Shown here: in pieces, positions 24,073 through 32,540 of the stretch
Position numbering within the stretch: position 1 is the stretch's first letter
Layout: each line of letters begins with the position of its first letter
Origin: Duganella guangzhouensis
GTDB lineage: Bacteria; Pseudomonadota; Gammaproteobacteria; Burkholderiales; Burkholderiaceae_D
Reading direction: 5' to 3'
Length of the DNA: 64,000 nucleotides
Assembly: GCF_009674535.1 (NCBI RefSeq)
Contig: NZ_WKJK01000001.1
Location: 558,001 to 622,000, forward strand
Translations under genes and position numbers: made by a program
The notes under the pieces: model-generated
What the model saw: only the letters and a program-made list of their open reading frames with translations
The model's database searches: none
Told to the model about the DNA's origin: nothing

Positions 24073-26073
24073 TTACAGACCTGTAACCGGCCACCAAAGG
24101 ATACTGATCGCGGCGGTGTAATAAACTTTGAGCGACTCCCCTGGGTCCAGGAAGTACATACCAGGCCCCTTATTAGCCGATTCTACAGTTACAACGGTGT
24201 TGCCGTTAGCGTCTGTCTTGATGTGCTGTGGTGCGTTGGCGCCTGCAGAGACACCATTGCCGTACACGTTGTAAAGACGGCGCACATTGCTGGTATTGGT
24301 GATTATGCGTGGCGAGCCTGTATCTGCCTGTTCAGGAGCTTGGCCAGCAACATTGAATATCGGATTCCTCGACATGCTCATGTAGTGGGTTACGTCCACT
24401 GACAACGTGTTGGCTGACTTTCCGTTTGTATTGATCACCCGTGCGAAAAAGTACGGGCTGCCTACGGAATTCGGTACGCTGCCACCGCCTTGTGATTTTA
24501 TGAATAATTTGAAGTTGACTTCACTCATCTGAGTGGTGGCGGCAGAGTCATAATTCAGGATGCACGGACCGTTGTAGCCTTTCTTGTTGATGTCCGATGT
24601 GATGAGATCGATGTCGGCTGCACCTTGGCACGTATACTTGATGTTAATTACGTGGTTGTTGCCTGTATTGATGGCAGTGCAGTTCCGGATTACAAAGTCG
24701 CGTAAATAACCCAAGTCGAACGCGCCATTGGCTCCTTCGCCTGGCGCAACTTGAGTAAACGCGATATTTCCATTGCTATCAGTGTAGGGGATCGAAGCGC
24801 CATTGGGACTGGTTGTGTCATTGATCTCCAGATTCTCAAATAGCACGTTAGTGCAATACGCATTTCCGCCGCCGCATGTGATTGCGGTCTTGCCGCTTTT
24901 GCTGATGGCGCCATTGACGAGTTGGATATTGTCAGAGGTCATAGGCGATTTGTTATAAATCTGGATTGCGAACAAACCCCCATTGCCGCAATTTTTCATC
25001 TGAAAGTCGCGGATAATTAGATTCTGATTGCCGTAGCATGTGTAGCTACTCGCGGGCACCGCGCTATTCACCACCGATTCCGCAGCAATATATATGCCGG
25101 CTTGGTTATGCTGATTGCCTCCGCTGCCAAACGGATACAGTGCACTAGAAGCGCGGTCAGTTGGAATCTGCCCATCAATGATGGCGCCGACGTTTATGCA
25201 ATTCAGCGAGCCGACGTAGCTTACGCAACGGGCAAATTTGACACCGTAGACTTCGCAGAAGACATGACGGATATTGGTTGGTTGTCCAAGGCCGCCAGTC
25301 CCAGTGGCGTAGCCCACCACGGCAAATCCATCGTCACCGCCGTCCTTCACCGTGCACTTGTAGTAGATGATGTTCTGGCTAGTACCTGTGCAATGGAAGC
25401 TATCCTTGTAGCAGCCGATGGCGGAGCAGTTTGTGATGGCACTGTTGGTGACGTTGCGGAAGAGCACCGCGCCACCGTACGGATCGTTGAAGGTAAGCTG
25501 ATCGAGACGAACGTTGTCAGCGTTGGTGAAGCGCAAAACGGTGCTGTTCTCCTTGGCGTCGTTGGTAGCACTGGTAGGGGTGCCGAGGACATTGAATGTA
25601 AGGCCCGAAACAACGATATTTTTCGAGTTGGCTTGCCAGTCCCAGCGGACATTTGCCCCACCACTGTTCATCAGATAGATTTGGGTTTGAGCTGGTACAC
25701 CGATAATGCTGAACGTTAGGCCACCGAACATGCCTCCCGTGTCGGTCGCGCTGGCCGGGCCAGCAAAGTTGTAGCGGCCTGCATCGAACTGCAGCGATAC
25801 GTTATTGGCTTTCGCATAGGCTATTGCGTCAAGCATTTTGGAGTAATAGTCGTTCGTAACGGAAGCATCGTCGGCGGCTTGCGCGTAGATCCCGAACTGA
25901 CTCACGGATACCAGCGCGCCGGTGAAATTTACCGGATCTGGTTCGGCGATAAGGGCCGGGTCAACATCGGTTGCGGTAAGAATTGGTAGAGCGAAAAGTT
26001 TAGCTGCCGGGAGGAGCGTGCCAGTAATTGCGGCACCCATGCCAAGCAAAAGTTTGCGTTTTTTGTATTGCAT
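24073..26073 (-). CDS. Secreted right-handed beta-helix protein
   Basis: The chosen start is ATG 26073, preceded by GGAGAAG; the frame is open to 26157 but lacks a site there. The product has 666 residues. The signal (MQYKKRKLLLGMGAAITGT) has a KR-type motif that could suit the Tat or Sec route. Residues 60-110 contain DAIAYAKANNVSLQFDAGRYNF, the usual start of pectate-lyase/GH28-like beta-helix proteins. Asn-rich strand-turn repeats continue to about residue 560, with a C-terminal beta domain after. This fold occurs in polysaccharide lyases and depolymerases. Substrate unknown. It is more AT-rich than the core genes and lies in the accessory zone. Confidence 0.7.
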   Translation of the reverse strand: MQYKKRKLLLGMGAAITGTLLPAAKLFALPILTATDVDPALIAEPDPVNFTGALVSVSQFGIYAQAADDASVTNDYYSKMLDAIAYAKANNVSLQFDAGRYNFAGPASATDTGGMFGGLTFSIIGVPAQTQIYLMNSGGANVRWDWQANSKNIVVSGLTFNVLGTPTSATNDAKENSTVLRFTNADNVRLDQLTFNDPYGGAVLFRNVTNSAITNCSAIGCYKDSFHCTGTSQNIIYYKCTVKDGGDDGFAVVGYATGTGGLGQPTNIRHVFCEVYGVKFARCVSYVGSLNCINVGAIIDGQIPTDRASSALYPFGSGGNQHNQAGIYIAAESVVNSAVPASSYTCYGNQNLIIRDFQMKNCGNGGLFAIQIYNKSPMTSDNIQLVNGAISKSGKTAITCGGGNAYCTNVLFENLEINDTTSPNGASIPYTDSNGNIAFTQVAPGEGANGAFDLGYLRDFVIRNCTAINTGNNHVINIKYTCQGAADIDLITSDINKKGYNGPCILNYDSAATTQMSEVNFKLFIKSQGGGSVPNSVGSPYFFARVINTNGKSANTLSVDVTHYMSMSRNPIFNVAGQAPEQADTGSPRIITNTSNVRRLYNVYGNGVSAGANAPQHIKTDANGNTVVTVESANKGPGMYFLDPGESLKVYYTAAISILWWPVTGL

Positions 26074-26204
26074 CTGAGACTTCTCCAAAAGAAAAGTAAA
26101 CTGTGATCGATGGACAATGCTCAGCGATTTTAATGCAATTTCAATATTGACAATCAAGAAATTTTTCTTGAGATCAGGAAGCGACGACTGCGATCAGTAA
26201 CGCC

Positions 26205-26223
26205 TCACCGGCGCAACCGGTGA
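26205..26223. repeat. Short perfect inverted repeat
   Basis: TCACCGG (26205-26211) pairs with CCGGTGA (26217-26223) around CGCAA. It lies in the 360-bp gap between the beta-helix start and the first PEP-CTERM stop. The gap otherwise shows only the ribosome site of the beta-helix gene and no convincing ORF. Confidence 0.4.
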
Positions 26224-26433
26224 CCACACGCATGCTTGCTCGCCGTAGCACAGCGGTCCCCATGATTCTGTGCATGGGATAGCCCGAGAGGGTATGAGAA
26301 GTAGCTGGCAGTCGTGTGGTTGCAGTAGCTGCGGTAATCCCGAGGCCACGGCAGAGGATGAGAACGCAGGCGGCAAACCGAATAATTGAGGGGATGCGTT
26401 CGCCCCCCGGTAGAGCAAATCGGCTATATCTCG

Positions 26434-27285
26434 CTATGCGAGGTTTTTGCGGCGGCGTGCAATAGCGCCGATGAGTCCTAAGCCTGCGAGGAGCATTGCG
26501 TAGGTTTCGGGTTCGGGAACGGCTAAAACCGCCAGGGTTGCGTACGTGCCGACACTTGAGGTCACGTAACCCCGGATGCCAATATCTAAAAGATTGTTGT
26601 AGGTGAACTCCAAGGTCTGATTCTTGGCGTCGGTAACTGGCAGATCTGCGCCTGCGCTACCGACGATCTGATCCAAACTGGCGCGCGCATCTTCGTTGAA
26701 AAATGACAGTGCTGTGCCGTTGCCGCCAAATGAGCCTGACAGAGTGGCAATGCCCAATGCTGAATTCCTATATCCTCCGGATGGCAATCCCGAGCTGGCG
26801 GCCGAGACACTCGCATCTGCATAGAAGGTGATGGCAGTGTGTGCTGATAAGGTGAACTGCAATACGCCGAAGTCTGCAGTGGAGTCGTAATCGAAGCTTA
26901 CCTTGTTGTCACCGCTAGTCTGTAAATAAGCTGAAAGCACCCCGCTGTTTAGCATACTTGTACCGCTTGCGGAGGCCGACATGCTGTATTGAGGACTCGA
27001 TTGCGTGACGCTAGACGTTATTGATGGAGCAACTGCTCTGTTGAACTTGGAGTGTACGCCGTTTGCATCATCATAAGCGTAAGTGCTTGTTTGGGAAGAT
27101 CGATCAGTATAACCAACGTTGCCGAAAACTATAGAGGGCGTAATGCCGTCGTTCGGATCAAGGTCGATCAGGGTGTAATGCAGATTGCCGAGGGTTGCCG
27201 AAACGCTGCTAGAGGCGGATGCGACATTGATCACCAGGCTGCCTAACAACATTGCCAATATTTTGCCTACAATCATCTTCTTCAT
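26434..27285 (-). CDS. PEP-CTERM sorting domain protein
   Basis: This 283-residue protein has an N-terminal signal (KKMIVGKILAMLLGSLVINV ... ASA), a Ser/Thr/Gly-rich beta body, and a classic PEP-CTERM tail: VPEPETYAMLLAGLGLIGA, then Arg/Lys. Such proteins are exported and processed at the C-terminus by exosortase EpsH-type enzymes, usually to build exopolysaccharide-associated surface material. No exosortase is seen here. The body has no recognisable enzyme domain. Confidence 0.9.
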   Translation of the reverse strand: MKKMIVGKILAMLLGSLVINVASASSSVSATLGNLHYTLIDLDPNDGITPSIVFGNVGYTDRSSQTSTYAYDDANGVHSKFNRAVAPSITSSVTQSSPQYSMSASASGTSMLNSGVLSAYLQTSGDNKVSFDYDSTADFGVLQFTLSAHTAITFYADASVSAASSGLPSGGYRNSALGIATLSGSFGGNGTALSFFNEDARASLDQIVGSAGADLPVTDAKNQTLEFTYNNLLDIGIRGYVTSSVGTYATLAVLAVPEPETYAMLLAGLGLIGAIARRRKNLA

Positions 27286-27619
27286 GAGACCCCTCTTTGG
27301 TTGCTAATCGAGTAACAAAGATTATCATGTTGTTATTGGCAGAATTCTCACACATTGTAATTAGTTGCAAATATTTCTGTTTATCTGGATATACCCTAAT
27401 GCACTGCTCTGACAGGGGGCGCTACGGCACTACTGGCATGTTAGTCAGCGCCACCGCAGCGCAGGTGCCAGATTCAAACTGAATTCACGTGCGGACCGTC
27501 CAAAGCGCTCAGCGGGCGGGCGTTGAAAAGCGGCGCAGATCACCGACGAAGACGAGGCCAAGAGGTGTTTCTGGCTGCTGTGCAATGCAGTACGCCCAGC
27601 GGTCCCTGCTTGGCGCGGG

Positions 27620-27809
27620 GATCAGTGCTATCCCGGCCACCTTGCGGCCGTTGATTCGGTGGCCACGGCCTCCAGTTGCCCCTCCACCGCAATGCGGATC
27701 TTCTTGCAGGTTTTGTTTTGCTCGACCGGCAGATGCCCATCTTTGAGGTCCGATCGGTTGAAGTCCAGTAGGTCGCCTTTGCGCTGCGCCGACAGGTAAG
27801 CGATGTCCA
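27620..27809 (-). pseudogene. Second integrase fragment (190-bp repeat, copy 2)
   Basis: On the minus strand this reads the same integrase stretch as 21971-22160: VDIAYLSAQRKGDLLDFN, then KDGHLPVEQNKTCKKI. The shared missing base gives the same early stop. Three differences separate the copies, one changing Gly to Cys. Flanks differ on both sides. The shared lesion shows that the copies arose by duplication of an already dead gene or from two related dead prophages. Confidence 0.85.
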
Positions 27810-27810
27810 C

Positions 27811-27960
27811 GCTTTCAACAGTATGCGCTTCACCACCAAGGGCGTGCACTGGGTGGCCGGCGAGTTCGCGAAGCACCAGCTGGCCGAGCAGATGTGGCGA
27901 GACACGATGCAGACGGGGGATGCAGCGATTGCTATGGGCATCAAGCCTGTCTTGTTAACG
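27811..27960 (+). pseudogene. Phage-like gene fragment, unidentified
   Basis: An open stretch joined to the integrase repeat reads SMRFTTKGVHWVAGEFAKHQ, LAEQMWRDTMQTGDAA and IAMGIKP. Its GC-rich, phage-like codon use ends abruptly at about 27960, where AT-rich sequence starts. It looks like an internal piece of a larger structural or packaging gene, but I cannot name it. The remainder of 27961-28297 shows no gene. Confidence 0.45.
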
Positions 27961-28297
27961 TCACCGCCGGTAGATGGCTACAGCGCGGCCGACAAAGCAC
28001 TGATACCGGGCTTATTTTTTCGGGAATTGGCCCAAATAGCTTTCGTAGTGATCTATGTCGAAAATCATTGCTATTACGAAAACGCCAATCAACACCAGCA
28101 AGTAGAGAGTTTGGACAAGAATTTTTTTCATTTTTATATTTACCCCATGAAGTTGTGTCCATGGTAACAAATCTCTTGCCAAATTTCATCAATTTCTGTT
28201 GTCAATATTAAATGTGACACTTGAGGCAAGCGACCATTCGCCTGTTGAAGCCATTTGAGAAAGGGCTGGCCGGCACCACGCAGGCGCCGGCGGTGTA

Positions 28298-28993
28298 TCA
28301 CGCAGCAGTGCGTTTGCGACGAGCTGCGAAGCCGACTAGGCCCAGGCCGGCGAGGAGCATGGCATAAGTTTCTGGCTCAGGAACGGGAGCAATCGGAATA
28401 TTTACCGAGAATTGATCCACGCTACCGTTGAACCAAAGAATATTATCTATGTAGGTTTGGCTTGTAGCCCATAGGCCACTGCTAGTCGACATGGACAATT
28501 GTTGATTGAAATCCAACGATGGCACAAATCCTACCGTTGAGCTCTGAACAGCTATGTTCGAAGTAAGAGAGGACCAGCCACCGTTGATCCAAGCCGCCAC
28601 CGAGGTACTAATCGCATCGGTCAGGTAGCTCGGCCCGCTAACGCTGACTGCGTCCGAAATAGTTTGGTTTGCAAGGTGCCGCACACCTTCCCACACATGT
28701 GATACGCCATTGATTGTGATTTCGTCTCGCCATGCTTGCCCGTCACCATATATTGTCGTGCTGTATGGCGTGGTCAGGGTAGTGGTTTCGCTTGAGGGAA
28801 TGACGGTGGCGCTGATCGTTTGGGTAAAGGTAAAGCCTGTTAGATCCTGCCCGGCAACACCAAAGTAACCGTAAATATCCACGCCTTCAGTAATGACACC
28901 AGTTGCGGAAACTGTCCAGGTGGCGGCTTCAGCCTGCACGGCTACCCCGATTAGTACAATAGCTGCGATTGTAGCAAGAGATTTCTTAAGCAT
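28298..28993 (-). CDS. PEP-CTERM sorting domain protein
   Basis: This 231-residue protein has a signal peptide (MLKKSLATIAAIVLIGVAVQ, cleavage near AEA-ATW), a Thr/Ser-rich beta body with FTFTQTISATVIPSSE and DNILWFNGSVDQFSV, and the tail VPEPETYAMLLAGLGLVGF followed by AARRKRTAA. The last 28 codons and downstream hairpin are nearly identical to those of the next PEP-CTERM gene (about 28270-28380 versus 29268-29378). It resembles proteins with lectin-like or DUF-type beta sandwiches; no specific family is recognised. Confidence 0.88.
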   Translation of the reverse strand: MLKKSLATIAAIVLIGVAVQAEAATWTVSATGVITEGVDIYGYFGVAGQDLTGFTFTQTISATVIPSSETTTLTTPYSTTIYGDGQAWRDEITINGVSHVWEGVRHLANQTISDAVSVSGPSYLTDAISTSVAAWINGGWSSLTSNIAVQSSTVGFVPSLDFNQQLSMSTSSGLWATSQTYIDNILWFNGSVDQFSVNIPIAPVPEPETYAMLLAGLGLVGFAARRKRTAA

Positions 28994-29105
28994 AGTTCCC
29001 TTCCATTGACGCCAATTGGCGAGTTGTTGCCACTAAAGAATGGCAATATATTAATGACTGAAAATCAATTCTAATGGCATTTTGGAAATTTTGAAAGTAA
29101 ATTTA

Positions 29106-29234
29106 ATGCTCACTACAGAAACTGGCGCCGGCCTGCAGAACGTCGAGAGCTACATCAGCGCGGCCGACGCCAACGCATATAACGCCGGGCTGGCCAATGC
29201 CGCCTGGGCGGCGCTGGCATATCATCGTGAGTGA
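29106..29234 (+). pseudogene. Relic of the DnaT-like phage connector gene
   Basis: This 42-codon reading (MLTTETGAGLQNVESYISAA, then DANAYNAGLANAAWAALA) aligns without gaps with the N-terminus of the connector gene at 2386 (LITETGAGLPNAESYISVAD). It breaks off after WAALA and ends at TGA 29232-29234. It stands alone between two PEP-CTERM genes. Identity is high but not complete, so it comes from a related phage rather than from a recent copy. It marks a second, largely lost prophage. Confidence 0.85.
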
Positions 29235-29296
29235 CATGAGCAGCGGGTTATGGAATTGATCGCCGGAGCCGGCACCATGCAGGCGCCGGCGGTAGA

Positions 29297-29932
29297 TCAC
29301 GCAGCAGTGCGTTTGCGGCGCGCTGCGAAGCCGACCAGGCCCAGCCCGGCCAACAACATGGCATAGGTTCCTGGTTCTGGAACAGGCCCTACGTTAGTCA
29401 AAACCATGTCATCAACAATGAGGTTGCCGTACGGACCGTTTATAGCAATCGTGTCTGCGCCGGAGAAGTTGATGTCTAAAAACTGATAGGTATCGCTCAA
29501 AGTAAAACTCTTGCTCCCAATCTGCAGGCCATCCTTGTACGCGGCCACGGTAATGTTGCTGTAGTCAGTCACCGTCCCCCCGAGCCGCGCCCACATGCTG
29601 GTCAGGGTGATGTCGGTGCCTCGAATATACAAACCCTCAATCATTTGGGCGGACAAGTAATTGTTGCCAGAGTGCGCATAATTGGCTGAGTCATATGGAA
29701 ACCAAGGGCTGGGACCCGGTGCGTACACAGACCACAACCGTTGGTCGTAGCGGCCACCAGTCCAGCGCACGCCATATGCGGTGTCGAGCAAGTGATGGTA
29801 GCTGTCGTACGGGGAGGAGGCATGCGTGAAATCGGTGATGTCTTCAAAACCGATGTCTGCGGCGCTGGATGCGGCCGGTGCCAGTAGTGTAGCGAAAGCA
29901 AAGAGTCCGGCAGTGAAACATTTTTTCATCAT
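29297..29932 (-). CDS. PEP-CTERM sorting domain protein
   Basis: This 211-residue protein has a signal peptide (MMKKCFTAGLFAFATLLAP, cleavage near SSA-ADI) and a beta-sandwich body that starts IGFEDITDFTHASSPYDSY and includes LTSMWARLGGTVTDYSNI and FLDINFSGADTI. The tail is VPEPGTYAMLLAGLGLVGF. The body resembles PEP-CTERM proteins with a fold like DUF642 or carbohydrate-binding modules, by pattern only. It is the third such gene in 3.5 kb, all on the same strand. Confidence 0.88.
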   Translation of the reverse strand: MMKKCFTAGLFAFATLLAPAASSAADIGFEDITDFTHASSPYDSYHHLLDTAYGVRWTGGRYDQRLWSVYAPGPSPWFPYDSANYAHSGNNYLSAQMIEGLYIRGTDITLTSMWARLGGTVTDYSNITVAAYKDGLQIGSKSFTLSDTYQFLDINFSGADTIAINGPYGNLIVDDMVLTNVGPVPEPGTYAMLLAGLGLVGFAARRKRTAA

Positions 29933-30190
29933 TTCATATCCTTTGGGAGGTTGGTATTTTGAAATGTCAAATATATCATTTGCTTGATTGCCACTTCCGA
30001 TAACAGATTCGTTAGATTGTCAAAAAAGCCATGCAAATATATCATGAAAATTCGCTTATGGAATAGTGCTTAAAAGCCACAACTATTGCATTGCATGTAA
30101 CCTTGATGTCGTCGAAAGTACCTGACCTAAACGCTCCCACCATAGGCCGTTGCGTGGCTCCGTCCATGGAGCCGAAGGTTTTGCCGTCAT

Positions 30191-31300
30191 TTATTTCAGA
30201 CGTTGCCGCCATAACACGATCAGCGCCAGACACGCGAGACTGCCGATGATGAGTGCCAACGAGGTAACACCAACCGTCAGTCCCTTGGCATCGATAAGGT
30301 GGCCGGTGACCACAGGAATGGCGCCGGCCGGGATATAGCCGCCCATGTTGAATACGGCATTGGCCTCGGCGCGCCGCTCGGCTGGAATATTGCTGGCAAT
30401 GAGGGTTAGCCCGCCAAGTTGTCCCAAGCCCTGGCCGCTCCCCGCCAACAGCGCGGAAGCAATCAGCCATGGCACGCCGTTCGTCGCCATTGCAACCCAA
30501 ACACAAACCATTGCACACGCGGTTGACAGGCCACTCAACAGGAACACGCCGCGGCCGCTGCATCGCTTCGCCACCAACTGCACGCCGACGGCGACGATAA
30601 ACATGGCAAACGCCACACAGCCAGTGATCAAGGGGCTATTCACGCCGAGAAAACTGGCGATCAGTTTGGGGCCCAGCGATAGGATGAAGGAGGTCGACGT
30701 CAATCCCGGACCGAAGAACGCGATCCCCAGCAAAACAATGCTCAACTTGTCAGCGGAGACAGCTGGCAAGCGTGGTTTGAACGCGCCCACACCGAGTCGC
30801 TGATTTTTTTGATTGAGTAAAGCGAGCAGCGCCAGGCACAGCACCGCTATTTCAATCCGGAATACCGTGTGAACTGGCGAATGAACATAATGGGCCACGA
30901 TACCTGCCAACAGCGGTCCACTACCGGCCCCGGCAACCATCGCTACCGACGCCATGAGGGAAGCAAAATGCTTTCGATTCGACTGTGCGTGCTCCACCAC
31001 GTTGGCCATCCCGCCGGATACCACCAGTCCCACTGAAATGCCGGTGAGGAAACGTGCCAGCATCAGCATGCCGATACTGTTCGCATGGTCAAATAGAATC
31101 GCCGCGACGATCGCCAGGCCCACGCATGGCAGCAGTAGCGCTTTGCGCCCGTAGTGATCGGAAAGTTGGCCGGCGATGGTCAGCGTCAGCAGCAGACCGA
31201 CGATGTAACAGGCGAACACCACGGTCAGCGTTGCGGAGGCGAATCCCATCGACTGCTGCCAGAAGCCGTACAGCGGCGTCGCGGCGTTCGACAGACGCGC
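30191..31300 (-). pseudogene. MFS transporter, 5' truncated
   Basis: The frame reads a major facilitator protein from ATPLYGFWQQSMGFASATLT onward, with TM helices and the loop motif GQLSDHYGRKALL near the start, through to the usual C-terminus (LACLALIVLWRQRLK). The first membrane helix of the family is missing. No ATG or GTG with a ribosome site is present in frame before the conserved part. The open frame continues upstream only through out-of-frame LysR sequence. It probably lost its start in the same event that damaged the neighbouring LysR gene. A residual start codon cannot be excluded. Confidence 0.65.
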
Positions 31301-31319
31301 ACATCGGATATGAAAAAAT

Positions 31320-31770
31320 TCACATTTGCTGTACTTGCACCAGCCCTTCGAGAATGAAATCGAGCACGACCCGGATTTTCGGGCTGCTGCGCAAATCTTC
31401 ATGAAATGCCAGCCAGATCGGCAGCTCAAGTGGTGCATCGTCAGTCGGCACCTTTATCAGGCCGTATTCCTTGCCCAGAGAGTCTGGTAGCACAACCAGA
31501 CCGGCCCCACCCATGGCTGCCATTGCCTGGATGCGGAGGTCGTTGCTGGAGATTGCGATCGGCCGGCCTTGGAGCTGGTGCACCAGCCATTGCTGCTGCA
31601 CTGAATCGGCCATGCTGGCGTCATATCCGATTCATGTTCAGAGATGCTTCCAATGCGGCGATTCTGCGGACCACGGTCGCGTGTTCGACGCCGAGATAGC
31701 GCGCGGCGGCGGCCAGCGAGCCTTCGCGCGCAAAGGCAGAAAAGTATCGGAGGCTATCCCAATCAAGCAT
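31320..31770 (-). pseudogene. LysR-type regulator with internal deletion
   Basis: The 5' part (ATG 31770) reads a LysR winged-helix N-terminus (MLDWDSLRYFSAFAREGSLA, then AAARYLGVEHATVVRRIAAL) and stops at 31621. A second part in another frame (31613-31320) reads the C-terminal end of the effector domain (MAAMGGAGLVVLPDSLGKEY, LPIWLAFHEDLRSSPKIRVV). About 170 middle residues are missing. Full LysR proteins have about 300 residues, so this is a deletion remnant. It probably once controlled the adjacent MFS gene. Confidence 0.8.
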
Positions 31771-31869
31771 GTGGAATCTTTTTTTAATGGCTAGTGAATG
31801 TACATGGGTTCTATTCGTGTCCAGTACGCGAAAATGTTACCATTCCGTTTTTGTATTGGATGGTCGGAT

Positions 31870-32064
31870 ATGGCATCGGAAAAAGCAAGCAAGTTCATCC
31901 TGGTTGCCGCGATGGTGGCGGTGGTGTTGGGCGTGTTGGGTTATGTGGTGGTGTTTTATCATAACTACACCGGTTGCCAGCAGCTGGAGGCCGAGGCTGC
32001 CAAGAATGGCAAGCCGATGTCCTGCGCTGAAATCAAGGAAGCCGCCAAGGCGCGGCGTAATTAA
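31870..32064 (+). CDS. Small single-span membrane protein
   Basis: The product has 64 residues from ATG 31870; an in-frame ATG at 31798 would add 24 less convincing residues. A short basic start (MASEKASKF) is followed by one membrane helix (ILVAAMVAVVLGVLGYVVVF) and a soluble tail with two Cys (TGCQQLEAEAAKNGKPMSC). The build suggests a small inner-membrane protein. No family recognised. It converges with the receiver gene with a 5-bp gap. Confidence 0.6.
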   Translation: MASEKASKFILVAAMVAVVLGVLGYVVVFYHNYTGCQQLEAEAAKNGKPMSCAEIKEAAKARRN

Positions 32065-32069
32065 TTCTC

Positions 32070-32540
32070 TCAGCCCTGGCGGCTGCGATAGCTCTGCGGC
32101 GCCAGGTCTTCCTTCGGCGCCAGCGCTTGCAGCCGTTTGTACAGCACCCGTGTCTCCAGCAGATTCCATACCCGCAGCATCGCTTCCAGCGTATCGAACG
32201 GTTTGGTGAGGAAGTCTTTCGCGCCCAGCGCCAGCGAGCGGCGCTTGGCTTCGGCCGTGGCGTCGGCGGTGATCACCAGCACCGGCCGAAAATCGTAGGG
32301 ATCGCCGCGCCGCTTCAGGCGCTCCAGCACGGCGTAGCCGTCCAGGTCCGGCATCATCAAATCCAGCACGATCAGATCGGGATCGAAGGCGGTGTACAGG
32401 TCCAGCGCGGTCTTGGCGTCGGTGGTGCCAACCACGTGGGTCAGCCCCTCGCCGATGAACAGGTCTTCCAGCAGCCGCAGATTGGCTGGTTGGTCGTCGA
32501 TGATCAGGATGCGCGAGGCCAGTACTTCATTTTCCATCAT
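32070..32540 (-). CDS. Stand-alone receiver domain response regulator
   Basis: This 156-residue protein starts at ATG 32540, overlapping the kinase stop (ATGATGG). It is a single REC domain with the complete acidic set: Asp15/Asp16 (ILIIDDQPAN), phospho-acceptor Asp60 (LIVLDLMMP), Thr91 and Lys113 (FLTKPFD). About 30 residues of helical tail follow, without an output domain. It probably acts as a phosphotransfer partner or by protein contact. It is the last gene of the LuxR-kinase-REC operon. Confidence 0.87.
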   Translation of the reverse strand: MMENEVLASRILIIDDQPANLRLLEDLFIGEGLTHVVGTTDAKTALDLYTAFDPDLIVLDLMMPDLDGYAVLERLKRRGDPYDFRPVLVITADATAEAKRRSLALGAKDFLTKPFDTLEAMLRVWNLLETRVLYKRLQALAPKEDLAPQSYRSRQG

